Counted from the first letter of the stretch, positions 34,587 to 44,231 are shown. The stretch: 64,000 nt of DNA from WHUA01 sp964585785 (GCA_964585785.1 CAZPFL010000001.1:62001-126000), one strand, 5' to 3'. The notes: generated by a model from the letters alone, not told the origin. Numbers and translations are program-made.

Positions 34587-35174
34587 CTAGGAACCCTCTT
34601 CCCGAGGGTCGACCCATCCGATGTTTCCATCATTTCGCATATAGATCATGTTGAGGCCGCCATGCGTGCTGTTGCGGAACATCATCGCCGGCAAGCTGGC
34701 GAGATCCATCCGCATGACCGCCTCGCCGACCGACAGCGTCTCGATATGCGTCTGCATCTCCGCAATGATCACCGGCTGATCGGGTTCGGCGTAATTCTCG
34801 TCATCCGCCTCTGTATGCTCTTCCGCAGCGAGAACGTATTGCGCGGCCCTCAGGACGTCTTCTTTCTGGTTGCGCTCCCGGTGATGGTCACGCAGGCGGC
34901 GCTTGTAGCGCCGCAGCCGCTTGGCCATGTGGTCTGCCGCCTCGTCGAACGATGCATAGGGATCGGCGGACCGCGCATGCCCCTGCACGATGATGCCTTT
35001 CCCGACGTGAACGGCGATGTCGGTCCGGAATGTCGAGCCTTCTTTTGAAACCGTCACGTCCGCCCCGGTCGGATTGGCAAAGTACTTCTCGACGATCGCG
35101 GGAACCTCGCGCTCGATATAGCTTCTCAACGAATCCCCGATATCGAGCTGTTTGCCGTTAACGGATAGCTGCAT
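34587..35174 (-). CDS. hpf: Ribosome hibernation promoting factor, long form
   Basis: The 195-residue protein has an N-terminal S30AE/HPF domain (residues 1-105: MQLSVNGKQLDIGDSLRSYI, VHVGKGIIVQGHA, AADHMAKRLRRYKRRL). The C-terminal dimerisation domain (about 140-190) contains EAVMRMDLASLPAMMFRN and MIYMRNDGNIGWVDPR. Long HPF dimerises 70S ribosomes into 100S particles in stationary phase. It lies between rpoN and ptsN. Confidence 0.94.
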   Translation of the reverse strand: MQLSVNGKQLDIGDSLRSYIEREVPAIVEKYFANPTGADVTVSKEGSTFRTDIAVHVGKGIIVQGHARSADPYASFDEAADHMAKRLRRYKRRLRDHHRERNQKEDVLRAAQYVLAAEEHTEADDENYAEPDQPVIIAEMQTHIETLSVGEAVMRMDLASLPAMMFRNSTHGGLNMIYMRNDGNIGWVDPREEGS

Positions 35175-35354
35175 CGTTTCCTGCGCCGGATTTCACCGGC
35201 ACCGTAGGTTTGTACGACGTCGACCGTAGCCAGATGCCCCCGATTAAGGGGCCGGACCATAGTGAGGACACCCCTATGGTGTCAATAGCCGCTCCCGCCC
35301 GTCGCGGGTATCCTGAAACTTCTGTCTCGCTCCTTCAACCCTGAACCTAAGCTC

Positions 35355-36905
35355 TTAAAAACTAAGGTTTTTCAGGCGCCGCCTCTGCACAGAAGAGGGA
35401 ATTTTCATTGCCTCGCGGTACTTTGCGACCGTCCGGCGGGCGATGTCGATCCCTTCGGCGTTAAGGATCTCCACGATCCGGTCGTCGGAGAGAATCTTGC
35501 CGGACGGCTCGTCGTCGATCAGCGCCTTGATCCGGAAGCGCACCGCTTCCGCCGAGTGGGCGGCGCCGCCGCCGAGATTGGCGATCGCCGCCGAAAAGAA
35601 GTATTTGAGCTCGAACAAGCCGCGCGGCGTGTGAATGAACTTGTTCGTCGTGACGCGGCTCACGGTGCTTTCGTGCATCTCGATCGCCTCGGCGATGTCG
35701 CGCAGGACGAGCGGCTTCATATGCTCGATGCCCTTGCGGAAAAAGGCGTCCTGCTGCCGCGCGATTTCGGCCGATACCTTGAGGATGGTGGTCGCGCGCT
35801 GGTGCAGCGACTTGACCAGCCAGTTCGCCGACTGGAAGCAGTCGTTGACGTAGTCGCGTTCCTTCTTGTCGCGCACCTCGGCGCGGACGCGCGCGAAGTA
35901 ATCGACATTGACGAGAACCCGCGGCAGCGTCTCGGGATTGAGCTCGACCGTCCAGCCGCCGTCGGGATGCGGGCGCATGATGATGTCAGGCGTTACGGTC
36001 TGCGCGACTTCGTGATCGAACGCCTGCGCGGGCTTCGGATTGAGCGAGCGCAGCTCCGCCACCATGTCGGTAAGGTCTTCCTCATCGACGCCGCAGAGCT
36101 TGAGCAATGCGGCCTTGTCGTGCTTCGCGACCAGCTCGAGGTGATCCAGCATCGCCTGCATCGCCGGATCGAGCCGATCGCGATCGCGGAGCTGCAGCGC
36201 CAGACATTCCTTGAGGTTGCGCGCGAACAGGCCGGCCGGCTCGAAACGCTGCAGGATATCGAGCACGCTCTCGACGCGCTCGACCGGGCAGTTGAGCCGG
36301 TCGCTGATCTGCTCGACGGGTTCGGAAAGCCAGCCGGCCGCGTCCAGGGATTCGATCAGCTGAATGCCGATTATGCGGTCGGCAGGATCGGCGATATCGA
36401 CGACGAGCTGTTCCATCAGGTGATCGCGCAGCGTGGGCTCGTCGCTGACCGTGGCCTCGAGATTTCCGGTCCGCTCGACGAAATCGCTGCGCCCGCCGGC
36501 GTTGCTGCTGAAGCGGTCCAGCCCGGCCGCGTCAAAACTCTCGGTACTGTCCTCACGCACCGCGTCGCTTGGACCGTCTTCGCTCCACACCGTCTCGTGA
36601 TCGATGTCGAGCGGCGCATCGCTTTCCGAACGCATCGTATCGGTCGCCGTCAGCTCGCGCGCGTCGCGGGTGACGGCGTCGGCGGGGCTGTCGGGCGCGC
36701 CGCCTTCGCCTACGCCGCGTCCGGCGTCATCCGGCCCCGCGACGTTCTCTTCGCGCTCCAGCATCGGATTGCGCAGAAGCTCGTCCTCGACATAGGCGGA
36801 CAATTCGACGTTGGACAACTGCAGCAGCTTGATGGCTTGCTGCAACTGCGGCGTCATCACAAGTGATTGCGATTGCCGTAGGTCCAGTCGCGGGGTGATT
36901 GCCAT
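35355..36905 (-). CDS. rpoN: RNA polymerase sigma-54 factor
   Basis: The 516-residue protein has region I (LDLRQSQSLVMTPQLQQAI, glutamine-rich activator-responsive part), an acidic region II, the core-binding region and the C-terminal promoter-binding part with the RpoN box ARRTVAKYREAM at about residues 489-500. It directs transcription from -24/-12 promoters and requires AAA+ activators. It starts 18 nt after lptB, so it is probably co-transcribed with the lpt genes. Confidence 0.96.
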   Translation of the reverse strand: MAITPRLDLRQSQSLVMTPQLQQAIKLLQLSNVELSAYVEDELLRNPMLEREENVAGPDDAGRGVGEGGAPDSPADAVTRDARELTATDTMRSESDAPLDIDHETVWSEDGPSDAVREDSTESFDAAGLDRFSSNAGGRSDFVERTGNLEATVSDEPTLRDHLMEQLVVDIADPADRIIGIQLIESLDAAGWLSEPVEQISDRLNCPVERVESVLDILQRFEPAGLFARNLKECLALQLRDRDRLDPAMQAMLDHLELVAKHDKAALLKLCGVDEEDLTDMVAELRSLNPKPAQAFDHEVAQTVTPDIIMRPHPDGGWTVELNPETLPRVLVNVDYFARVRAEVRDKKERDYVNDCFQSANWLVKSLHQRATTILKVSAEIARQQDAFFRKGIEHMKPLVLRDIAEAIEMHESTVSRVTTNKFIHTPRGLFELKYFFSAAIANLGGGAAHSAEAVRFRIKALIDDEPSGKILSDDRIVEILNAEGIDIARRTVAKYREAMKIPSSVQRRRLKNLSF

Positions 36906-36923
36906 CCGGAGTCGCTCGGTCGC

Positions 36924-37709
36924 CTATAGGCTGAAACGCTCGCCCAGATAGACGCGCCGCACATCGGAATTCGAAACGATCTCTTCCGGTCGCCCCTCCA
37001 TCAGCACCTGGCCGTCGTGCAGGATGTAAGCGCGGTCGACGACGTCAAGCGTTTCGCGGACATTGTGGTCGGTGATCAGGACGCCGATGCCGCGATCCTT
37101 CAGGTGGACCACCAGGTCGCGGATGTCGCGCACGGCGATCGGATCGATGCCGGCAAGCGGCTCGTCGAGCAGGATGAAGTGCGGATGCGATGCGAGCGCC
37201 CGGGCGATCTCCACGCGCCGCCGCTCGCCGCCCGACAGCGCCAGCGACGGCGTGCGCCGGAGATGGGTGATCGAGAATTCGGCAAGCAACGCTTCCAGGA
37301 TCGCTTCGCGGCGCTCGACCTGCGGCTCGACGCATTCCAGAACGGCGCGAATATTCTGTTCGACACTGAGGCCGCGGAAGATCGAGGGCTCCTGAGGCAG
37401 GTATCCGATGCCAATCCGCGCACGCCGATACATCGGCAGTGTGGTGATGTCATTGCCGTCGAGGAAAATGGCGCCGTAATCGGCGGAAATCAGCCCGGTG
37501 ATAATATAGAAGCAGGTCGTCTTGCCGGCGCCGTTCGGGCCGAGCAGGCCCACGGCTTCGCCGCGCTGGACATGCAGGCTGACATCGCGCAGCACCGGCC
37601 GCTTCTTGAACTGCTTGCCGAGGTTCAGGGCGCGCAGCCCGCTATTCGCCGTAACAAGCCGCGGACCATTCGTATCGGCCATGTCTGCCGTGCTTTCCGG
37701 TTTCTTCAT
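36924..37709 (-). CDS. lptB: Lipopolysaccharide export ABC ATPase
   Basis: The 261-residue ABC ATPase has Walker A LGPNGAGKTTCFYIITGL, signature LSGGERRRVEIARAL, Walker B FILLDEPLAGIDP and the LptB-specific block RRARIGIGYLPQEPSIFRGLSV. With LptF/LptG (not in the window) it drives LPS extraction from the inner membrane. A short N-terminal extension of about 25 residues precedes the domain; an internal ATG at residue 10 is an alternative start. It lies 55 nt after lptA. Confidence 0.95.
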   Translation of the reverse strand: MKKPESTADMADTNGPRLVTANSGLRALNLGKQFKKRPVLRDVSLHVQRGEAVGLLGPNGAGKTTCFYIITGLISADYGAIFLDGNDITTLPMYRRARIGIGYLPQEPSIFRGLSVEQNIRAVLECVEPQVERREAILEALLAEFSITHLRRTPSLALSGGERRRVEIARALASHPHFILLDEPLAGIDPIAVRDIRDLVVHLKDRGIGVLITDHNVRETLDVVDRAYILHDGQVLMEGRPEEIVSNSDVRRVYLGERFSL

Positions 37710-37764
37710 GCGATGCGCCTGTCCTTGCTCTGTGCCGTGGCGGGCCGCGCCTTGACGCGCCCCG

Positions 37765-38658
37765 CTACCGATCCTTCTTCTTCGGCTCGAGCAGACCCTT
37801 TGCCCGCCCAGTCAGCCTGTAGATCCCGGTTTTCAGATTTACCTCAGCGCATTTTCCATTCAATTGATTGTTTCCACTCGTAATTCGCACATTGCCGCAT
37901 ATCGTTGCAATACCATTCGCCGGCAGGTACACGCCGGTATCGCCGCGAACGATGGCGTTCTGCAGCGAGATGTGGACATTGCCGAAGGCGTCGACCTGGC
38001 GGATCTGGCCGCTTTCCTCGGGCAGTCCCTTCCCGTCGGCGGTCTTGGGCTTGTTCTTCGTCTTCTTGCGGCCGGCCGGGGCTTCCGCGGGTTTGGGCGC
38101 CGCGGCGCCCGGATCGGCGACGTGGGCGGTCAGGACATCCGCGCGAATCCGCTGATCATTCTGTACAACGGTCGCGTCGCCCCGGGCAACGGCCAGCCGG
38201 CGATCTTCCCAGTACTCCAGGCTATCGCGCGCGGTCAATGTTCCTTGTTTGGAAAGCAGCCGCAGATGCTTGCCGACCAGGACGAAGACTGACTTGTCGA
38301 CGTAATAAACGGCCTTGTCGCCCTGCGCTTCCTGATCGTTCGCGGTAATGCGCACGTTGCCGTCGGCATCGACGCGAAATATCTCCTGGCCGCTTTCTCC
38401 GGCCTTGTCGCGGTAATAGGCGGTCAGGCGGTCAGCCTTGATCGTCGCGTTGTTGCGGGTGGCGGTGGCGTTGCCGCGGGCGATGTATTTCTTTTGCTCG
38501 CGCAGCCACTCGATGCCCTGATCGGCGTTGATGGTGACCGGCAGGTTTCCGCCCTTCGTGATCAGGCCCTGAGCGTTGGCGGGAAAAACCGCGAGCAACG
38601 CCGTCAAGCCTGCGCCGAGCATGGCCGGAAGGAAGCGCGCCGCCCGGCCGCCGGTCAT
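37765..38658 (-). CDS. lptA: Periplasmic LPS transport protein LptA
   Basis: The 297-residue protein has a signal peptide (cleavage near FPANAQG), then OstA-type beta-jellyroll repeats with IEWLREQKKYIARGNATAT, DNQ...VYYVDKSVFVL and VAR-GDATVVQNDQRI. LptA forms the periplasmic bridge that carries LPS from LptC to LptD. A Lys/Pro-rich insertion (about residues 188-205) is unusual but common in alphaproteobacterial versions. It overlaps lptC by 4 nt. Confidence 0.9.
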   Translation of the reverse strand: MTGGRAARFLPAMLGAGLTALLAVFPANAQGLITKGGNLPVTINADQGIEWLREQKKYIARGNATATRNNATIKADRLTAYYRDKAGESGQEIFRVDADGNVRITANDQEAQGDKAVYYVDKSVFVLVGKHLRLLSKQGTLTARDSLEYWEDRRLAVARGDATVVQNDQRIRADVLTAHVADPGAAAPKPAEAPAGRKKTKNKPKTADGKGLPEESGQIRQVDAFGNVHISLQNAIVRGDTGVYLPANGIATICGNVRITSGNNQLNGKCAEVNLKTGIYRLTGRAKGLLEPKKKDR

Positions 38659-39347
38659 TTGGCGGGCGCCTGGTCGGGATACAGAACGAGGGTGGCCTTG
38701 CCGGTGAACTCGACGCGTTCGCCCCGATTATGGACGACGAAGCCTTGTGATTTGATATTGCCGAAGGGCCCCTGCCCCTCGACCGGATCGGTGCCATAAG
38801 CGTCGCCCGCCATCATGTCGACGACCGCCGCGTCCGTCCTGAACTCGTAGCCGCTGTCATGGAAAAGGTTCACCGCGCCGCGCAGCTTGAGGATCTTATT
38901 GTCTCGGTCATACGTGCCGTTGCGCGCGGTGAGGGCGACCCAACTGCCGTTCTCGGTCAGGAGGTCGGCCTTCGGTGATTTGAGGTTGACCAGCGACAGG
39001 TCGCCGTTCGACAGGCTCACGGTGTCGGCGGTCAGCGTATAAGGCCGGCGCTTGTCGTCGATGCCGGTGTACACGCCGTTGGTCATGGTCAAGGTCTTCG
39101 CCGCGTCCGAGGCGATTTTCGCTGGCGTTATCGAATAGCGCCGTTGCTGGTCGGTAAGCTGCGGCCACAGCGCGACGAGAATGATCAGCGCCGTCGCGAT
39201 GGTCGGCAGAAGAATACGCATGATGCCGACAAAGCGGCCGTAAGCGCGCGAGACCTTCGGCGTGCGCCGGGTGGAGAAGGGAAGGCTCTGCCGCCGTACC
39301 TTCGCCTTGCTGTCTTTGTCCCGGCTGAGGTCTGCGTTTACCGTCAT
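38655..39347 (-). CDS. lptC: LPS export system protein LptC
   Basis: The 230-residue bitopic protein has one N-terminal membrane helix (about residues 42-62, IMRILLPTIATALIILVAL) and a periplasmic jellyroll with MTNGVYTGIDDKRRPYTLTAD and a V-E-G-Q-G-P-F-G-N-I-K-S-Q-G-F loop. It docks on LptB2FG and passes LPS to LptA. It is the first gene of the lpt-rpoN series; the 212 nt upstream presumably hold the promoter. Confidence 0.9.
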   Translation of the reverse strand: MTVNADLSRDKDSKAKVRRQSLPFSTRRTPKVSRAYGRFVGIMRILLPTIATALIILVALWPQLTDQQRRYSITPAKIASDAAKTLTMTNGVYTGIDDKRRPYTLTADTVSLSNGDLSLVNLKSPKADLLTENGSWVALTARNGTYDRDNKILKLRGAVNLFHDSGYEFRTDAAVVDMMAGDAYGTDPVEGQGPFGNIKSQGFVVHNRGERVEFTGKATLVLYPDQAPAK

Positions 39348-39559
39348 GGTCAGGCGCTCTCTCCGCTACACGGGTAGCGCCGGCGGCGTATCCGCGCCAT
39401 GCAGGGTGACCGTCGGGGGCTGGCGCCCCACGCTGCGGCATCTAAAGCTGAGTCCAAACCCCACCACACAAAGGGAAAGGAAGCATCGCTCCGAAGGCGT
39501 GGAAGTATGCAGCGGTGGTGTCCTAAGGTCAACGAATCCAGGCTATTCACGGCCGTAGC

Positions 39560-40174
39560 CTAGGCGTGGGCGAAGATGTCGACTTGCCCGAAACCGTCGA
39601 GATCCAGCGCCGCGCGGGTCGGCAGGAATGCGAAGGCGGATTCAGCGAATGCCGTCCGGTTTTCGCGCCGGAGCATGTCGTTCAGAATGTCCCTGATCCG
39701 GTGCAAGTACAGCACGTCGGAGGCTGCGTAGTCGAGCTGCTCCTGGCTCAAAGTGTCGCGCCCCCAGTCCGACGACTGCTGCTGCTTCGACAGGTCGACG
39801 CCCAACAACTCCTTGCACAGGTCCTTCAGGCCGTGCCGGTCGGTATAGGTCCGGACCAGGCGCGAGGCGATTTTTGTGCAGTAAACCGGCCGGCAGTCGA
39901 CGCCGAGATACTGGCGCAACATCGCAAGGTCGAACCGGGCAAAGTGGAACAGCTTCGTCACCGCCGGGTCGGTCAGGAGGCGCTTCAGATTCGGCGCGTC
40001 GTACTGGCCTTGCGGAAACTGCACGAGATGGCAATTCCCGTCGCCGGCAGAGAGCTGCACCAGGCACAGCCGGTCGCGGTGCGGATCGAGGCCCATCGTT
40101 TCGGTGTCGATTGCGACGCAGTCGCCGAATGTAAGGCCGTCGGGAAGGTCACCGCGATGCAGATCGACGTTCAC
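39560..40174 (-). CDS. rnd: Ribonuclease D-like 3'-5' exonuclease
   Basis: The 204-residue DEDD-family exonuclease has exo I IDTETMGLD, exo II FHFARFDLAML and exo III YAASDVLYLHRI (DEDDy class). It lacks the two HRDC domains of E. coli RNase D, so it is the short form common in alphaproteobacteria; roles in tRNA 3' maturation and RNA turnover are inferred. It is on the same strand as the adjacent tRNA-Leu gene, 81 nt downstream of it. No terminator is evident between them. Confidence 0.9.
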   Translation of the reverse strand: MNVDLHRGDLPDGLTFGDCVAIDTETMGLDPHRDRLCLVQLSAGDGNCHLVQFPQGQYDAPNLKRLLTDPAVTKLFHFARFDLAMLRQYLGVDCRPVYCTKIASRLVRTYTDRHGLKDLCKELLGVDLSKQQQSSDWGRDTLSQEQLDYAASDVLYLHRIRDILNDMLRRENRTAFAESAFAFLPTRAALDLDGFGQVDIFAHA

Positions 40175-40255
40175 CTCGTCTCCCAGCTTGTCATGCCTGC
40201 GCCCGGGGCGGGCCCTTCGCCATTGCCGCCGCGGCCGCCATCATCCGCCGTACAA

Positions 40256-40342
40256 TGGTGCCCAGGAGAAGACTCGAACTTCCACGAGGTTGCCCCCACA
40301 GGTACCTGAAACCTGCGCGTCTACCAATTCCGCCACCTGGGC
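40256..40342 (-). tRNA. tRNA-Leu (anticodon CAG)
   Basis: Read on the minus strand, the 87 nt start GCCCAGG and end CCTGGGCACCA, with a full 7-bp acceptor stem and encoded CCA. The D-arm TGGCGGAATTGGTAGACGC is the leucine type. The anticodon arm has stem CAGGT/ACCTG and loop TTCAGGT, giving anticodon CAG. A long variable arm and a GTTCGAGTC T-loop follow. The long variable arm confirms a class II tRNA (Leu). Confidence 0.97.
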
Positions 40343-40496
40343 TCAGTGACGGCAAATTGGTCATTGGCGAGACGCTTGTCAACCGCGATTACTTTGGTTT
40401 TCCGTCCCTTCGGCGTCATGTATATGTTTACCCGTTCGGCCCCGGGGGTGGCACTGTGGCGCCGGGCGGAACGGTATTATGGAACCGGGGGATCCA

Positions 40497-41492
40497 ATGG
40501 CGACAAGGCTGGTAACGGTTTTCGGGGCTTCGGGATTTGTCGGCCGCCATGTCGTCCAGCGGCTCGCGGCGAAAGGGGTCCAGGTGCGCGCCGCGGTGCG
40601 CAACCCGAACGAGGCGCTGTTCCTCAAGCCGATGGGGGATGTCGGCCAGATCACGCCGGTTCAGGCCAACATCCGCGATGCGGCCCAGGTGCGCGCCGCG
40701 GTGACCGGCGCCGACGCGGTGGTCAATCTCGTCGGCATTCTGTACGAGTCCGGGAAGCAGCGCTTCGATGCGGTGCAGACGACCGGGGCCGACACGATCG
40801 CCAAGGCGGCGCGAGCGGCGGGCTGCGGGCGGCTCGTGCATCTGTCCGCGCTGGGCGCGGCGCCCCTGTCGCCGTCCCGGTACGCGCGGTCCAAGGCGGC
40901 CGGTGAAGAAGCGGTGCGCGCCGCCTTTCCGGATGCGGTGATCCTTCGGCCCAGCGTGCTGTTCGGGCCGCAGGACGGCTTCTTCAACCGGTTTGCGGCG
41001 ATGGCCCAGTTCTCGCCTTTTCTGCCGGTTTTCGGCTGTCCGTTCCCGAGGCTCAACCACGGCAAGCTGAACCTCTATGGCTCGGGCGGGACGAAATTCC
41101 AGCCCGTCTATGTCGGCGACGTCGCCGATGCGGTCCTCAAGGGACTGGAGGACGAGGCGACCAAGGGCAAGACCTACGAGCTCGGTGGCCCCCGGGTTTA
41201 CAGCTTCCTTGAGATCATGCGCATGGTGATGGCGGAGACCGACCGCTGCCGATTGATCGTGCCGGTTCCGTTCTGGGTCGGCTCGATCCTGGCGTTGTTC
41301 AGCGAATTGTGGCCGGTGCCGCCGATCACGCGCGACCAGATAAGGCTGCTCAAGGCCGACAACGTGGTCAGCGGCAAGCTGCCGACGCTCCGCGATCTCG
41401 GCATCGAGCCGACCGCGGCCGAAGTGATTGTCCCGACCTATCTCGACGTTTTCCGTAAGGGCGGGCGCTACCGGCAGCCGCGGCTCGTGTAA
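40497..41492 (+). CDS. NDUFA9-like NAD(P)-binding protein (extended SDR)
   Basis: The 331-residue atypical extended SDR has the N-terminal VTVFGASGFVGRHVVQRLAAKG dinucleotide loop, DAVVNLVGILYESG, and SRYARSKAAGEEAV (active-site-like Tyr and Lys region). RPSVLFGPQDGFFNRFA and FQPVYVGDVADAV are shared with the complex I accessory subunit NDUFA9 and its bacterial homologues. Its role in bacteria is not firmly known. GGGGGA lies before the ATG at 40497. It is convergent with uppP (10-nt gap). Confidence 0.85.
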   Translation: MATRLVTVFGASGFVGRHVVQRLAAKGVQVRAAVRNPNEALFLKPMGDVGQITPVQANIRDAAQVRAAVTGADAVVNLVGILYESGKQRFDAVQTTGADTIAKAARAAGCGRLVHLSALGAAPLSPSRYARSKAAGEEAVRAAFPDAVILRPSVLFGPQDGFFNRFAAMAQFSPFLPVFGCPFPRLNHGKLNLYGSGGTKFQPVYVGDVADAVLKGLEDEATKGKTYELGGPRVYSFLEIMRMVMAETDRCRLIVPVPFWVGSILALFSELWPVPPITRDQIRLLKADNVVSGKLPTLRDLGIEPTAAEVIVPTYLDVFRKGGRYRQPRLV

Positions 41493-41502
41493 CCGGCCCG
41501 TC

Positions 41503-42300
41503 TCAGGAATAGACCCAGTAGAGCAGGCCCGCGCCGAGGACGACGCGGTAAAGGACGAAGGGGGCGAAGCTCCCATGCACGAGCCAGCGCATCATCAGCG
41601 CGATCGCGGCCAGGGCGACGAAAAAGGCCAGCGCCGCGGCAAGCAGGGCGTCCGGCCGCAGTGCAATGCCGCCGGCCGGATGGATCTGTAACCCGATCAG
41701 CGCCGCTGAGCCGAGGATCGCTGGAATCGCGAGAAGCATGGAGAATCGGGCCGAATCGCGGCGCTCCATGCCAAGGAAGCGGCACGCCGTCATCGTAATG
41801 CCCGCCCGGCTCGTACCCGAGACAAGGGCCAGGACCTGCGCCAGGCCGATGAACAGAGCGCCGGCGTAGTTCATGTGCTCGATGCGGCGGACGGTCATGC
41901 AAAGCCGGTCGGTCAGTCCCAGCACCAAGCCGAATATCAGTGTCGTCCAGGCGATCACTTCGACGTGGCGAAAGACCGTGTTGATGTAGCGGAGCCCGAA
42001 ATAACCGACGATGACGACGGGGACCGTCGCCACGAGAAGGTAAATCAGCAGCCGCAGCCCGGGTCCTTTGCGGCGCGCGAACAACCCGGTCAAGCCGGCC
42101 AGCATCTCCCAGATGTCCTGCCAGAAGTAAACGATCACGGCCAGCAGTGTGCCGAGATGAATGGCGATGACGATGATGAGGTCTTGCTCCGGCTGCCCGA
42201 CGATCTTCGACAGGAGCACCAAGTGACTTGACGAACTGACGGGCAGGAATTCGGTAAGGCCCTGCACGATTGCCAGGACCACGATCGGGAAGAGTGTCAC
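41503..42300 (-). CDS. uppP: Undecaprenyl-diphosphatase
   Basis: The 265-residue polytopic membrane protein (about eight helices) has the BacA/UppP signatures QGLTEFLPVSSSSHLVL (catalytic Glu region) and LVSGTSRAGITM (the usual P-G-x-S-R-S-G-A-T motif, in a variant form). It recycles the lipid carrier for peptidoglycan and O-antigen synthesis. The GTG at 42300 is chosen over an ATG 15 codons upstream because GGAG lies 8 nt before it and the resulting length fits the family. Confidence 0.93.
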   Translation of the reverse strand: MTLFPIVVLAIVQGLTEFLPVSSSSHLVLLSKIVGQPEQDLIIVIAIHLGTLLAVIVYFWQDIWEMLAGLTGLFARRKGPGLRLLIYLLVATVPVVIVGYFGLRYINTVFRHVEVIAWTTLIFGLVLGLTDRLCMTVRRIEHMNYAGALFIGLAQVLALVSGTSRAGITMTACRFLGMERRDSARFSMLLAIPAILGSAALIGLQIHPAGGIALRPDALLAAALAFFVALAAIALMMRWLVHGSFAPFVLYRVVLGAGLLYWVYS

Positions 42301-42769
42301 AAATGCGTCTCCGCGCGAGTGCGGTATTCGTCCGGCTTCCGGCAAGTCCGCCGAGTGAGCGGCACCCTATCACCTTCACCGGGCCATTGCAGCCGTTTAG
42401 GTAGTATCGAAATGGGACTAAATTGTTTGGCCTAAGCGCAGCTGCGCATGATTTAGGCGACAAACGGTTTGATCGATTTATATAAGGTCAATGAATCTGA
42501 CCTTGTAGCGCTAAATTCACTGGCCATACCGGCGTTTTCGGTGTAACCTATTAAATGATCACCGTTGCCAGTGTCGCCACGGCGACCGGCGCGGGAGGGA
42601 TGGGGCGGACATGCCGTGCCCGATCGGACGGGGTTCGCGGCTCGACATCCGAAAATGAGCGTTCGGCGCGATTTCGTCTTGGCGGTGGCCTGTTGGCTGC
42701 CGAACCCACGTCGCGCCGGTGCGTGCCCCGGCGATGGGGCGCGACCAAATGGAAAGGCCGCTTGGAAGC
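42301..42769. promoter_or_regulatory. Divergent regulatory region between uppP and gltD, with two inverted repeats
   Basis: The 469-nt gap holds an A+T-rich part (42400-42560) with two inverted repeats. One is the perfect 12-bp palindrome GCGCAGCTGCGC (42436-42447), flanked by CCTAA and TTAGG arms (42431-42457). The other is AAGGTCA-N7-TGACCTT (42484-42504), a typical dimeric-regulator site geometry. Both are candidates for operators of gltD-gltB or uppP; no regulator is assigned. The part from 42600 to 42769 is G+C-rich and could encode nothing convincing. Confidence 0.45.
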
Positions 42770-44212
42770 ATGCCGGAGCAGATGCTGAAATTCGTCGACA
42801 CGCCGCAGCGGATGCCCGAAAAGCGGGATTCGCAGCAGCGGCGCACCGACTTCCTGGAAATCTACAAGCGGTTCGACCCGACCCGAGCCGCCGAACAGGC
42901 TGCGCGCTGCTCGCAATGCGGCATTCCCTTCTGCCAGCAGCATTGCCCGCTGCACAACAACATCCCCGACTGGCTGATGCTCACCGCCGAAGGCCGCCTG
43001 GAAGAGGCCTACGAGATGTCGTCGTCGACCAACACCTTTCCCGAGGTCTGCGGCCGCATCTGCCCGCAGGACCGTCTGTGCGAAGGGAACTGCGTCATCG
43101 AGCAGGCGGGCCACGGCACGGTCACGATCGGGACGGTGGAGAGCTACATCACCGAGACGGCCTGGGAGAAGGGCTGGATCAAGCCGGTCGTCCCGGTTGC
43201 CGAGCGCAAGCAGTCGGTCGGCATCATCGGCGCCGGTCCGGCCGGGCTGGCGGCTGCCGAGCGGCTGCGCCGGCTCGGCTATCGGGTGGTGGTCTACGAC
43301 CGCTACGATCGCGTCGGCGGCCTGCTGATTTACGGCATTCCGAATTTCAAGCTGGACAAGGCGATCGTCGACCGTCGGGCCAAATGGCTGATCGAGAGCG
43401 GCGTGACGTTCGAGCTCAATTTCGAGGTCGGCCGCGACGCGACCCTCGCCGAGCTCAAGCAACGGCATGACGCGGTGCTGATCGCCACCGGCGTGTACAA
43501 GGCGCGCGATATCGCGGCGCCCGGTGTCGGGCTCGGCAACATCGTGCAGGCGATGGATTTTCTGACGGTGAGCAACCGCGAAGGGCTCGGCGACCAAGTG
43601 CCGGCCTTCGATGACGGCTCGCTCAACGCGAAGGGAAAGAATGTCGTCGTCATCGGCGGCGGCGACACTGCGATGGATTGCGTGCGCACCGCCGTTCGCC
43701 AGGGCGCGCTGTCGGTCAAGTGCCTGTATCGGCGCGACCGCGAGAACATGCCGGGATCGGCGCGCGAGGTGAAGCATGCCGAGGAAGAGGGCGTCGAATT
43801 CGTCTGGCTCTCCGCGCCGGAAGCGTTCCTTGGCGACGGTGTGGTGAGCGGCGTGCGGGCCCAGCTCATGCGGCTCGGCCTGCCGGACGCCAGCGGCCGC
43901 CAGACGCCGCAGCCGATCGAGGGCTCGTCCGCCGTGCATGACGCGGAGCTGGTGATAAAGGCGCTCGGCTTCGATCCGGAGGATCTGCCCGTCCTGTTCG
44001 CGGAGCCCGCGCTTCCCGTCACGCGCTGGGGCACGGTGCGGGTCGACTGGCGGTCGATGATGACCGAGATGGACGGCGTCTTCGCGGCCGGCGACATCGT
44101 GCGCGGCGCCTCGCTCGTGGTGTGGGCGATCCGCGACGGCCGCGACGCCGCGGCGGCGATTCACGATTTCATCGAAAAGCGGCAGAGCGAAACGCTCGCG
44201 CTCGCCTCCTAG
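42770..44212 (+). CDS. gltD: Glutamate synthase small subunit
   Basis: The 480-residue protein has two N-terminal Cys clusters for [4Fe-4S] centres (C47-x2-C50-x4-C55-x3-C59 and CGRICPQDRLCEGNC). An FAD-binding loop VGIIGAGPAGLAAAERLRRLG and an NADPH loop VVVIGGGDTAMDC follow. It passes electrons from NADPH to GltB. The ATG at 42770 is chosen because M-P-E-Q-M-L-K-F-V is the family start; the earlier in-frame GTG/ATGs are less likely. gltB follows after 19 nt. Confidence 0.94.
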   Translation: MPEQMLKFVDTPQRMPEKRDSQQRRTDFLEIYKRFDPTRAAEQAARCSQCGIPFCQQHCPLHNNIPDWLMLTAEGRLEEAYEMSSSTNTFPEVCGRICPQDRLCEGNCVIEQAGHGTVTIGTVESYITETAWEKGWIKPVVPVAERKQSVGIIGAGPAGLAAAERLRRLGYRVVVYDRYDRVGGLLIYGIPNFKLDKAIVDRRAKWLIESGVTFELNFEVGRDATLAELKQRHDAVLIATGVYKARDIAAPGVGLGNIVQAMDFLTVSNREGLGDQVPAFDDGSLNAKGKNVVVIGGGDTAMDCVRTAVRQGALSVKCLYRRDRENMPGSAREVKHAEEEGVEFVWLSAPEAFLGDGVVSGVRAQLMRLGLPDASGRQTPQPIEGSSAVHDAELVIKALGFDPEDLPVLFAEPALPVTRWGTVRVDWRSMMTEMDGVFAAGDIVRGASLVVWAIRDGRDAAAAIHDFIEKRQSETLALAS

Positions 44213-44231
44213 GAATTTGGAGGGTCATGGA

